From an uncultured Pedobacter sp. (GTDB lineage: Bacteria; Bacteroidota; Bacteroidia; Sphingobacteriales; Sphingobacteriaceae), in contig CAMLDJ010000110.1 of NCBI GenBank assembly GCA_946478755.1, positions 1 to 16,163 on the forward strand: a stretch of 16,163 nucleotides of DNA, given 5' to 3'. The notes under the pieces were generated by a model, which saw only the letters and a list, made by a program, of their open reading frames with translations, was not told where the DNA came from and searched no databases. How positions within the stretch are numbered: position 1 is the first letter of the stretch; each line of letters opens with the position of its first letter. The position numbers and the translations under genes were made by a program. This document shows, in pieces, positions 8,221-14,544 of the stretch.

Positions 8221-8325
8221 ACCTTTGTTTAGTTGGGTTTATACGTAGAACTCTTCACAGATTGTTTTTTGGTGAACTCGGCGTTTTGCCATGTAAGTGC
8301 ATCAACACTTATATGGCTTTTTTTT
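8220..8325 (+). ncRNA. Candidate antisense small RNA over the susC leader
   Basis: On the plus strand, a -7-like box TACCTTTG (8220-8227, a full TAnnTTTG match) is followed about 60 bases later by a strong intrinsic terminator (8288-8325). No gene on the plus strand needs that terminator. A transcript starting near 8232-8234 and ending near 8325 would be about 90 nt and fully complementary to the susC 5' leader. Antisense RNAs in this position, repressing susC homologues next to a sigma/anti-sigma pair, are known from Bacteroides. Weak points: no clear TTTG -33 box is present, and the -7-like box is also the reverse complement of the susC ATG and its AAAGG. The box is listed as part of this feature; the RNA itself is an inference. 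Confidence 0.4.
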
Positions 8326-8392
8326 GCCTATAAACCATCGTTTTTTAACTTCCCTGTTCTAATTGTTTTCTCATAATTTAGTTGGTTTTATA
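8228..8392. repeat. Duplicated 16-bp motif in the susC leader
   Basis: TTTAGTTGGGTTTATA (8228-8243) and TTTAGTTGGTTTTATA (8377-8392) match at 15 of 16 positions. On the minus strand each copy lies just upstream of an ATG. One is the susC start (8220). The other, at 8374, opens a nine-codon frame, MRKQLEQGS, ending at 8345. The copies may be leader or ribosome-standby sequences; the function is unknown. Confidence 0.5.
8288..8325 (+). terminator. Intrinsic terminator pointing against the susC operon
   Basis: A 12-bp stem pairs 8288-8299 (GCCATGTAAGTG) with 8306-8317 (CACTTATATGGC) with one G-T pair and loop CATCAA, followed by T8 (8318-8325). The T run is only on the plus strand; read on the minus strand the stem is followed by AAAACGCC, so it cannot be a standard terminator for the flanking minus-strand genes. 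It could also act as a leader hairpin in the susC mRNA. Confidence 0.8.
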
Positions 8393-8403
8393 TTCGTTAA
8401 TAG

Positions 8404-9513
8404 TCATTTGCTAACAACAATTTTCTTTCCTTCAATTTTGAAATGTACCTCTTTAGTGTTTTCGAGCATGCTGAGCAGCTTAGATACATTTTCAAAACGC
8501 GACACGCTGCCCGTTAATCTAACTGACCGCACATCATCTTCATAGCTAACCTCCACATCGTACCAGCGCTCTACCTTTTTCAGAATACTGCCTATTTCTT
8601 CGCGTTCGAAACTGAACTTTCCATTTTTCCAGGCTATGCTTTCTATAGCATCTACATTTTTAACTCGCACTGCACCATCGGTCTCGACTTTTGCCTGTTG
8701 TCCCGGCAACAACAGATGGTCGTTCACGCGCACGCTACCTTCCAGCAGCGTTGTTTTGGAATATTCATCTTCATACGCGCTGACGTTAAAGTGCGTTCCG
8801 AAAACTTCTATGACCTGCTTTTTTGTGGCGACCACAAATGCCTGCTTTTTATCCTTAAATATTTCAAAATAAGCTTCTCCCGCGAGGACCACATTTCGCT
8901 GCTTCAAACCTGCGAAAGAGGCCGGAAACTCTAAAGAAGACGCCGCATTAAGCCAAACTTCACTGGAATCCGGTAATATCACCTTATACTGCCCCCCACG
9001 GGGGGTAGTGATATGCATTAAACCTTTGTTTTTATTTCTGTCAATGTCCAATTCCTCGCCATCTGAATATTTTATTGTCGACGCATTGATTATAAGAGCG
9101 GTTTTCTGTTCACTAAGTTGGATATTCCTTCCATCGGCCAATGTTAGTATAGCTGTATTGCGACCCGGAGCGATGTCTTGACGGCTTTGAGCATTCTCCT
9201 GATCTAACCCAGGCGAAGCCTGATGCGATAGGAAAAGCCAAAGTCCTGCAACCAGCAGGATTGCTGCCGCAGCCGTTGCACGGACCAACCCTGAAGACCA
9301 CAATTTGATTTTTTTGCCTTGACCGGACCGTGATTGCCAGAATTTTTGCAGTGCTACAGCTTGCATGCCCACAAGTTCGGCATCCATAGCCGTCCAGTTT
9401 TGAGGCGCTTTCTGAAAACACTCACACGCTGTAATGTATATATCTAACTCCGCAGTTGTCGCTTTTCCTTCTGCTACTTTTGCCGCCAAAACAGCCAGTT
9501 CCTCGTTACTCAT
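8404..9513 (-). CDS. FecR-family anti-sigma factor with DUF4974-like C-terminal domain
   Basis: 369 residues. A cytoplasmic N-terminal part (1-70) should bind the ECF sigma factor. One transmembrane helix follows (about 76-96, LVRATAAAAILLVAGLWLFL), then a periplasmic FecR domain (about 165-270). Its hallmark TTPRGGQYKVILPDSSEVWL begins at 169, and GEAYFEI and VFGTHFNV follow. The C-terminal domain (about 297-367, FSFEREEIGSILKKVERWY) is the usual Bacteroidota DUF4974 fold, itself STN-like. It should hold the sigma factor until the STN domain of the downstream SusC signals that cargo is bound. It lies 79 bp after the sigma gene and 183 bp before susC, all on the minus strand. Confidence 0.95.
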   Translation of the reverse strand: MSNEELAVLAAKVAEGKATTAELDIYITACECFQKAPQNWTAMDAELVGMQAVALQKFWQSRSGQGKKIKLWSSGLVRATAAAAILLVAGLWLFLSHQASPGLDQENAQSRQDIAPGRNTAILTLADGRNIQLSEQKTALIINASTIKYSDGEELDIDRNKNKGLMHITTPRGGQYKVILPDSSEVWLNAASSLEFPASFAGLKQRNVVLAGEAYFEIFKDKKQAFVVATKKQVIEVFGTHFNVSAYEDEYSKTTLLEGSVRVNDHLLLPGQQAKVETDGAVRVKNVDAIESIAWKNGKFSFEREEIGSILKKVERWYDVEVSYEDDVRSVRLTGSVSRFENVSKLLSMLENTKEVHFKIEGKKIVVSK

Positions 9514-9592
9514 TATAATGCTTTATTCTAGTAAGTACCTTATGGAACGAAAGTATTTACAAGTAGCCGATTTTTTTTTAAAAAAAAGATGA

Positions 9593-10159
9593 TTAAACAA
9601 AAAAATGCATCCAAAAATGCATGCGGCCAAGATTGCCTCGTAATTTGTCTACAGCCCGTTTAATCTGTACGGCCACAGTCACTTCAGAGATGCCCAGCCG
9701 AGCTGCGATTTCCCGGTTGCTTAGGTGTTCTTCTCTACTCATTTTAAAAATCTCTGCACATTTCTCCGGAAGTTGGTGGGTAAAGCTTGTGATGATGGCC
9801 TGTAATTCTTTCAGCTCAAGTCGCTCCTCGTTTAATGAATAATAAACAGCGTCTAATTGGCTGATCAAGTGGTTTTCTCTCACTTTGCCCCTGCGTATAA
9901 ATTTAGCGGCCTGGTATTTCACAGCCGTTAGCAGATAGCCCTTAATGCTGTTCATTTGGTGCTGATTGCGATGCTCCCAAAACCAGACAAAAATATCCTG
10001 GATCATGTCGTCACACGACTCCTTGTCAGGAATAATATTATAAGCAAACCGCATCAAAACAGTATAGTAGCGATAATGCACCTCGTTGAAAGCAGCATGA
10101 CTGCCTTCTTTGAGCAGATCAATTAACTCATGGTCGGTAAATTTGCTATAATCAGTCAT
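9593..10159 (-). CDS. FecI-type ECF RNA polymerase sigma factor
   Basis: 188 residues. Sigma region 2 lies at about 22-90 (AFNEVHYRYYTVLMRFAYNI, then DDMIQDIFVWFWEHR, the core-binding and -10 recognition helices). Region 4 lies at about 120-175 with the helix-turn-helix SNREIAARLGISEVTVAVQI. There is no region 1.1 or 3, so this is a group 4 (ECF) factor. Released from the neighbouring FecR, it should direct RNA polymerase to the susC promoter and possibly its own. The C terminus ends in aromatic, hydrophobic residues (MHFWMHFFV), encoded by a repeated ATGCAT sequence that can also form a hairpin in the mRNA. Confidence 0.95.
   Translation of the reverse strand: MTDYSKFTDHELIDLLKEGSHAAFNEVHYRYYTVLMRFAYNIIPDKESCDDMIQDIFVWFWEHRNQHQMNSIKGYLLTAVKYQAAKFIRRGKVRENHLISQLDAVYYSLNEERLELKELQAIITSFTHQLPEKCAEIFKMSREEHLSNREIAARLGISEVTVAVQIKRAVDKLRGNLGRMHFWMHFFV
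9599..9622 (-). promoter_or_regulatory. Terminator-like hairpin inside the 3' end of the sigma gene
   Basis: On the minus strand two ATGCAT copies (9622-9617 and 9610-9605) flank a TTTTGG loop and are followed by T7 (9605-9599). The stem is only six pairs and AT-rich. It might reduce readthrough from the sigma gene into fecR. A further T8A9 tract lies at 9587-9571, just after the stop codon. Confidence 0.3.
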
Positions 10160-10629
10160 TTAAGAAATCGCTGTGATCAAATCTCGGAAATTGAAATCCA
10201 ATATTAGAGAAATAAATTGAAAGTAACCGACAACAAAAACTGTATCACGCACATTCGCCGTTCTTTTATTCCACATAACTGTTGGACCACTTTATCAATT
10301 GTAAAAGCTTAACAAGGAGTTCGACTGTAATCCTTAGGCCGCCGATAAGGTTACGAAATAAATTAGCAGTTCCGTAGTCAAATGGATCTCTATACGTTTA
10401 TCCCACAAATTCATCGCCCATGCCAGACAATTTCCAGAGCAAACAATTCTCCATCCGAATCTGCTTACTCGTACAACACTTTGTAGATATTCTCCCCAAC
10501 ATTTCAGGCATCGAACCAAACTAAACCATTGAAAATCAATTATATGCCAGAAACAAATATTCAGGCATGATTATCATTCTATTCCATACATATTTAACAA
10601 CAATTTTAATTGAATTAAAAACGAATAGT
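10160..10629. other. Long intergenic region between divergent sigma and PepSY-like genes
   Basis: These 470 bases separate two divergent genes and should hold both promoters. I found no perfect TAnnTTTG box for either direction and no convincing gene: a 61-codon minus-strand frame at 10334-10519 is rich in Trp and Cys and has no family look. The only clear structure is the set of ATGCC[T/A]GAA-like motifs between 10420 and 10568. Confidence 0.6.
10420..10568. repeat. Cluster of four TTC[A/T]GGCAT-like motifs, possible operator
   Basis: TTCAGGCAT occurs at 10503-10511 and 10560-10568. Its inverted form, ATGCCAGAA, occurs at 10544-10552, and a close relative, ATGCCAGAC, at 10420-10428. The last two copies face each other across seven bases as an inverted repeat with one mismatch per arm. 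Centre-to-centre distances of 83, 41 and 16 bp place the first three roughly on one helix face. The right-most copy ends 61 bp before the PepSY-like ATG, a reasonable place for regulator binding. Confidence 0.4.
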
Positions 10630-10941
10630 ATGAAAAAGATCATCTTATCAGCAGCATTTTTAGCTGTAGCGGGATTAACCACTGTTAAAGCAAGTGAAAT
10701 TAAAGAACCAATTAAAGCTGTTGCATATCAGGATAGTACAACAAAGACTCCGGTTGAATTAAAAGATCTTCCTGAGCCGGTTCAAAAAACATTACAGGCT
10801 GACACCGTTAAGGATTGGACGCCAACAGCCGCGTTTCTCGTAGTAAACGCAGATAAAAGCGAGTACTATCTGATCAATGTTAAAAAAGGAGAGGAAACCG
10901 GATCTCTTAAAATTGACAAAGACGGTAAAGTGGTTCAATAA
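10630..10941 (+). CDS. Small secreted PepSY-like protein
   Basis: 103 residues from ATG 10630. Upstream in-frame starts would only add residues before a clear signal peptide (MKKIILSAAFLAVAGLTTVKA, residues 1-21). The mature protein begins with a short linker, then about 40-103 resembles one PepSY-like alpha-beta unit: a helix (LKDLPEPVQKTLQAD), a strand (AAFLVV), YYLINVKKGEE and a final strand pair ending KIDKDGKVVQ. Small proteins of this type are common and mostly uncharacterised in Sphingobacteria; a periplasmic or inhibitory role is only a guess. It has its own terminator downstream and stands apart from its neighbours, so it is probably a single-gene transcript. Confidence 0.75.
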   Translation: MKKIILSAAFLAVAGLTTVKASEIKEPIKAVAYQDSTTKTPVELKDLPEPVQKTLQADTVKDWTPTAAFLVVNADKSEYYLINVKKGEETGSLKIDKDGKVVQ

Positions 10942-10962
10942 TCACATCACGAATAACTGAAT

Positions 10963-10994
10963 AAAAAGGCCGGGATCAATTCCGGCCTTTTTAA
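10963..10994 (+). terminator. Intrinsic terminator after the PepSY-like gene
   Basis: AAAAAGGCCGG (10963-10973) pairs with CCGGCCTTTTT (10982-10992) around an eight-base loop. It starts 21 bp after the stop codon and has A and T tails that could make it work in both directions. Confidence 0.9.
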
Positions 10995-11117
10995 TTTACT
11001 AATTCTCTTCAGGACCATATAGAACAGGTCAACCAGGCCAAGGCTCCCCCGAAAAAGTATAATGATTAAGTATATTTTTAGCCAAAATTCAAAGCCTCAA
11101 ACTGGTGTTTCAACATA

Positions 11118-11125
11118 TAAATTTG
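11118..11125 (+). promoter_or_regulatory. Possible Bacteroidota -7 promoter box for the cysteine-rich gene
   Basis: TAAATTTG is a full match to TAnnTTTG and lies about 92 bases before the ATG at 11218, downstream of the PepSY-like gene's terminator. No good TTTG -33 element is seen at the usual distance, so this is a candidate only. Confidence 0.3.
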
Positions 11126-11217
11126 CCTTTCTGCCTATTTCTCATTTCAAAAGCCGATTTACCTTCCTACATTTAATCAATCAAATCATCCAGATTGTTA
11201 AACTAATAAAAGAAAAC

Positions 11218-11409
11218 ATGAAACGGTATAACCAGGAGGACTGGGAAATAAACATGTTATTTGACAGATTTCCCAAGGGCTGCGCTAAACAATGCTACTG
11301 TATTCATCCCGGAGAGGATTGTGGCTGTGATGACTGCCAGAAAAGACATGCCTACAAAACCTATTTTAGTCCTGTTTTTAAGAAATTTAAAGAATACAGA
11401 TTGAATTAG
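11218..11409 (+). CDS. Small cysteine-rich protein, unknown function
   Basis: 63 residues from ATG 11218, which is preceded by A-rich AATAAAAGAAAAC as is usual for this group. The frame stays open upstream to 11062, but that extension has no recognisable features and I regard it as untranslated. Six cysteines form C-x3-C-x-C-x6-C-x-C-x2-C (Cys22, 26, 28, 35, 37, 40) with His30 inside and His44 after. The rest is charged and aromatic. There is no signal peptide, so it should be cytoplasmic, where such a pattern suggests zinc or iron binding rather than disulfides (inference). I do not recognise a family. It is followed 97 bp later by the thioesterase-like gene on the same strand. Confidence 0.65.
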   Translation: MKRYNQEDWEINMLFDRFPKGCAKQCYCIHPGEDCGCDDCQKRHAYKTYFSPVFKKFKEYRLN

Positions 11410-11455
11410 GTGATCCTATTTTTTTTGCAGATCCTTTCGTAATATTTTCTGTAAA

Positions 11456-11487
11456 TTAGGTGCCGGGCTTAAAAGTTAAGCGCCTAA
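11456..11487 (+). promoter_or_regulatory. Hairpin in the leader of the thioesterase-like gene
   Basis: An inner stem GCTTAA/TTAAGC (11467-11472 with 11476-11481) and an outer stem TTAGGT/GCCTAA (11456-11461 with 11482-11487, one G-T pair) are joined through a five-base bulge. It ends 19 bases before the ATG at 11507 and has no T run, so it is not a terminator. It could affect translation or mark an RNA end; I do not recognise it as a riboswitch. Confidence 0.35.
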
Positions 11488-11506
11488 TGTCTTTACGATC
11501 AGCAAT

Positions 11507-11932
11507 ATGAAATACCTAAATTTCCGGTGGTCAGACCTGGATCCTAACTTTCACCTCCGACATAGCAGTTACTACGACCTTGCTGCCCAGGAAAGGATTC
11601 AGCTATTACATGAATATGGTATCACCTTAAACGCCATGAAGACAGAAAACGTTGGCCCTGTTCTTTTCAGGGAGCAATGTGAATTCAAAAGAGAGATTCA
11701 TCTGAATTCGAAGATCTACATTCTCACTAAACTGCTGAAGATGAAAAAGGATGCTTCCTTCTGGATCATTCAGCATGAATTCCTTTCGGAGGAGGATAAA
11801 CTTCATGCTTTGCTCAAAGTTGAAGGAAGCTGGATAGATACGGTTAGAAGAAAATTGGCCCGGCCGGTACCGAACATCATCTTTTCCGGACTGGAAAAAT
11901 TCCCCAGAACGGAAGATTTTGAATACCTCTAA
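11507..11932 (+). CDS. Hotdog-fold acyl-CoA thioesterase-like protein (4HBT family)
   Basis: 141 residues, the usual length of 4-hydroxybenzoyl-CoA/YbgC-type thioesterases. The N terminus RWSDLDPNFHLRHSSYYDLA follows the family pattern of an aspartate-rich turn, a histidine, and then a tyrosine at the start of the long central helix (Asp12, His16, Tyr22). The later strands include FKREIHLNSKIYILTKL and SFWIIQHEFL. Such enzymes cleave acyl-CoA thioesters in the cytoplasm; the acyl group cannot be predicted. The usual Asn after the histidine is replaced by Arg/His. The gene converges on batE with only 13 bp between stop codons and no visible terminator. Confidence 0.8.
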   Translation: MKYLNFRWSDLDPNFHLRHSSYYDLAAQERIQLLHEYGITLNAMKTENVGPVLFREQCEFKREIHLNSKIYILTKLLKMKKDASFWIIQHEFLSEEDKLHALLKVEGSWIDTVRRKLARPVPNIIFSGLEKFPRTEDFEYL

Positions 11933-11945
11933 ATCTGCAATGATC

Positions 11946-12722
11946 TTAAATCTTCCTGATGTCCGCTAATTTGATCCATCCTCCGTTCCCGTTGGCCAGA
12001 ACAATCTTTATCCAGTCATCATTCTGATCCCGGATAGCTACTTTAGTTCCTTCATGAATAACGAACAGTGTTTTTTGCTTGTGGTCAGGCCCACTTTTTA
12101 CGTCAGCGGCTCCGCTAAATACAATACCCTCCTGATCCGCATTCAGGTCATGTGATTGTACACCTGCCATGATCAAAAAAATTAAGGTAAGGGAAAGCAG
12201 GCCCAGGCCACCATAAAAAGCCATCTTTTTAGGCCATACCGTGGTTAAGTATAAATAAGCGATGAGCAAAATAAAGCCCCCAATAGCGCAAATCACAATA
12301 GATACCGCAAGTGTGCTCAAAGGAATGAAGCGAACAAATTCTTTCCACCATCTGCTGAGGAAGAACTCGGGGACCACTTCTATCCTGTCTGTAATTTTAA
12401 GATTGGCCAGTTGAAGGTTCAGTTGGATATCAGCATCTCCGGGGCTCAGTTTAAGTGCTTTTTCATAATTTAAAATGGCTTCTGGCAGCTCAGCCAGTTT
12501 GTAACGGGCATTGCCGAGGTTAAAATAAACCGCAGCTGATTCATAACCTTCGTCAAGGACCCGTTGGTAAGCTGCAGCAGCTTCGCCATACTGGTTTTTA
12601 GCATAAGCCTCATTTCCCCGCTTAACCAGGGCATCTGCATCAATTTCCTTTGCAAATACATACAATGGCACCGCGAAAAGCAGCAGCCAGCCAAATACAA
12701 TATAGTTTAAAAGCTTACGCAT
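11946..12722 (-). CDS. batE: BatE: TPR and SH3-domain membrane protein
   Basis: 258 residues from ATG 12722. The frame extends 30 codons further back, but only inside batD, and 12722 gives a clean signal peptide (MRKLLNYIVFGWLLLFAVPL). Two TPR units follow (about 32-65 and 66-99, with YFNLGNARYKLAELPEAILNYEKAL), then two transmembrane helices (about 136-162 and 168-188) and a C-terminal bacterial SH3 domain (about 197-258). This is the layout of BatE, the last member of the Bacteroides aerotolerance operon. The first eight bases overlap the end of batD, so translation is probably coupled. The TPR part faces the periplasm and may bind BatC or BatD (inference); the biochemical role of the complex is not established. 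Confidence 0.88.
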   Translation of the reverse strand: MRKLLNYIVFGWLLLFAVPLYVFAKEIDADALVKRGNEAYAKNQYGEAAAAYQRVLDEGYESAAVYFNLGNARYKLAELPEAILNYEKALKLSPGDADIQLNLQLANLKITDRIEVVPEFFLSRWWKEFVRFIPLSTLAVSIVICAIGGFILLIAYLYLTTVWPKKMAFYGGLGLLSLTLIFLIMAGVQSHDLNADQEGIVFSGAADVKSGPDHKQKTLFVIHEGTKVAIRDQNDDWIKIVLANGNGGWIKLADIRKI

Positions 12723-14544
12723 GTTCTTCGATGTCATTAATGATGTTTTTAGCTTTGTCAAACACTTCCTCCTTGGCAATCCCGGTAACAGGAGCATACC
12801 TCGCCATATCACAGAGATCCAATGTTTCGGTTAACTGATTGATCAAAGGTCCTTCAATGCCCCCATTCGCCAGTCGCTCAGTGATATTCTCCTTGTTCAG
12901 CTCTGCCGCTGGAATATTAAATTTATCACTCAGGTACCGGTATAAGCCCTTATAAATATCCTGATAAAAGTGCGTTTCGTCTCCCGCCAGCAATTGTTTT
13001 CTGGCATTGGCCAGATGTTTTGCGGCCATCTTACCTGCATTTCTGCCCTTAACCTTTACCTGATCCCTGTTGTTTTCCCGGTATTGTTTACGATAGGCAA
13101 AAGCACCGATAAACATCAGGGGACCTAAACAGAGTAAAATATAATAAGCTGCAGATCCGTAAAAGCCACTTCCTTTCTTGTGCAGACCAGCGGTGCCCGT
13201 TTTAATATAAGCAATATCTTTTGCCAGCATCTTGATGTCCTGCTGATTGCCAGATGAATACGCCGTAACATTTGATCCTGGCGCCCCTTTAGCCACCTTC
13301 AATTGGAAGGGGCCAGCGCTAAGGGTAACATATTTATGCGTAGCAGGATTGAAATAAGAGAATTTCAAAGGTTCAATAGTATAATTCCCCTCATGTCTTG
13401 GGATCAGCAGATAACTATACTCCCTGCTGCCACTTACACCACTGAGACTTTCGGTAATGCGGTCATTGATCTTGGGATCGTATTTCTCGATGTCTGCCGG
13501 AAAGTTTACCACTGGTGCCTTTAGCAGTTTCAGGTTACCAGAGCCTGAAATCCTAAGGGTATAATTCAAGGCTTCGTTTGCTTTAAGTTCCGGTTTATCT
13601 ACCGATGCAGCAATGGAGAACTGACCAACTGCACCGTCAAAGCCTTCCGGCTTGCCGGCATCCGGCAACTGTTTTACATTGATGCTTACTGGAGCAGTTT
13701 TCACCTTGTATTTTACATCTTCGTAGGAGCCCCCGCCAAAAAACTGTTCTATCGGGTCGTTTGAAGGCACGTCTTTACGTACCACAAAGGACATGATCAA
13801 GGGGTCCAAAGTTAACTTTCCAAAGCGCTCCGGGAACAGAATGATCTCTTTAAGCACCGCAACATGATACCGCTGCCCGTTATACACCTCCTCCTTCCAT
13901 TGCACATTGCCACTGTTGTTCTTGATTTCCTGACTCCAGAATCCGTTAAAATCCGGCAATTTATCTGGTGCATTGTCAACAATAGCAATATTAGCATATA
14001 GTTTATAAGTGACTGCAATCTGTTCGCCCTGGTAAACGTTGGTTTTGCTGGCGATCGCCCGCATAAACAACAATTTAGAAATGTCCTGGGAATTGCCACG
14101 GGGCACCCCGCCAGACGGCCTGCCTGCACTTGATGGCATCTGCTGCCGCGCTGAGCCGCTGCCTTTAGTCACTTTTATTCTGATGCTATTAGATCGGTAT
14201 GGCTTGCCATTGATCAGCATAGTGGCTGGTCCGACGGTATATTCTCCTTCCTTTACACCGACCAGCACATAGCCTACGGATATATTCGCTGTGGTCTGCC
14301 CATTGATAGAACTGTAGCTGGATGACTGATTGGGGCCGCCAACGACCTGGAAACCATTGAACGCAGGCGGATCAAAGGATTCCGGATTCCCATTTGTGGA
14401 AAAAGTAATTTCAAACTGCTCACCTGCAGCCACCTGGTTCGAGCTTACCGATGCAGTCACCTTTATGCCCTGTGCAAAACCAATGGTCGACTGTAAAAGC
14501 AGAACCAACAATAGATGATAGCTAATTTTCATGATGTGCCCCAT
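12715..14544 (-). CDS. batD: BatD family protein
   Basis: 609 residues. A signal peptide (MKISYHLLLVLLLQSTIGFAQ) begins at Met5, so the true start may be 14532 rather than 14544. The periplasmic part holds several Ig-like beta domains of the BatD family (for example VSSNQVAAGEQFEITFST near 33-50 and ANEALNYTLRISGSGNLK near 322-339). One transmembrane helix lies at about 464-484, and the cytoplasmic tail (about 500-609) is helical. The stop of batC touches the first ATG, and the end overlaps batE by eight bases. BatD is thought to be a scaffold of the Bat complex in the inner membrane; its exact task is unknown. Confidence 0.9.
   Translation of the reverse strand: MGHIMKISYHLLLVLLLQSTIGFAQGIKVTASVSSNQVAAGEQFEITFSTNGNPESFDPPAFNGFQVVGGPNQSSSYSSINGQTTANISVGYVLVGVKEGEYTVGPATMLINGKPYRSNSIRIKVTKGSGSARQQMPSSAGRPSGGVPRGNSQDISKLLFMRAIASKTNVYQGEQIAVTYKLYANIAIVDNAPDKLPDFNGFWSQEIKNNSGNVQWKEEVYNGQRYHVAVLKEIILFPERFGKLTLDPLIMSFVVRKDVPSNDPIEQFFGGGSYEDVKYKVKTAPVSINVKQLPDAGKPEGFDGAVGQFSIAASVDKPELKANEALNYTLRISGSGNLKLLKAPVVNFPADIEKYDPKINDRITESLSGVSGSREYSYLLIPRHEGNYTIEPLKFSYFNPATHKYVTLSAGPFQLKVAKGAPGSNVTAYSSGNQQDIKMLAKDIAYIKTGTAGLHKKGSGFYGSAAYYILLCLGPLMFIGAFAYRKQYRENNRDQVKVKGRNAGKMAAKHLANARKQLLAGDETHFYQDIYKGLYRYLSDKFNIPAAELNKENITERLANGGIEGPLINQLTETLDLCDMARYAPVTGIAKEEVFDKAKNIINDIEEHA

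Noticed and set aside
8288..8325. Terminator of the sigma-fecR transcript
   Set aside because: On the minus strand the stem is followed by AAAACGCC, not a T run, so it does not fit an intrinsic terminator in that direction.
10334..10519. 61-codon minus-strand frame in the long intergenic region
   Set aside because: The composition is unusual (many Trp and Cys), no homology is recognisable, and there is no convincing start signal; it crosses the motif cluster.
11062..11217. Longer N terminus for the cysteine-rich protein
   Set aside because: The added 52 residues have no feature of their own and would cover the likely promoter box; the ATG at 11218 has the A-rich upstream sequence expected.
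12723..12812. Upstream extension of batE
   Set aside because: It lies wholly inside batD and has no leader; the ATG at 12722 gives a proper signal peptide and an eight-base overlap typical of coupled genes.
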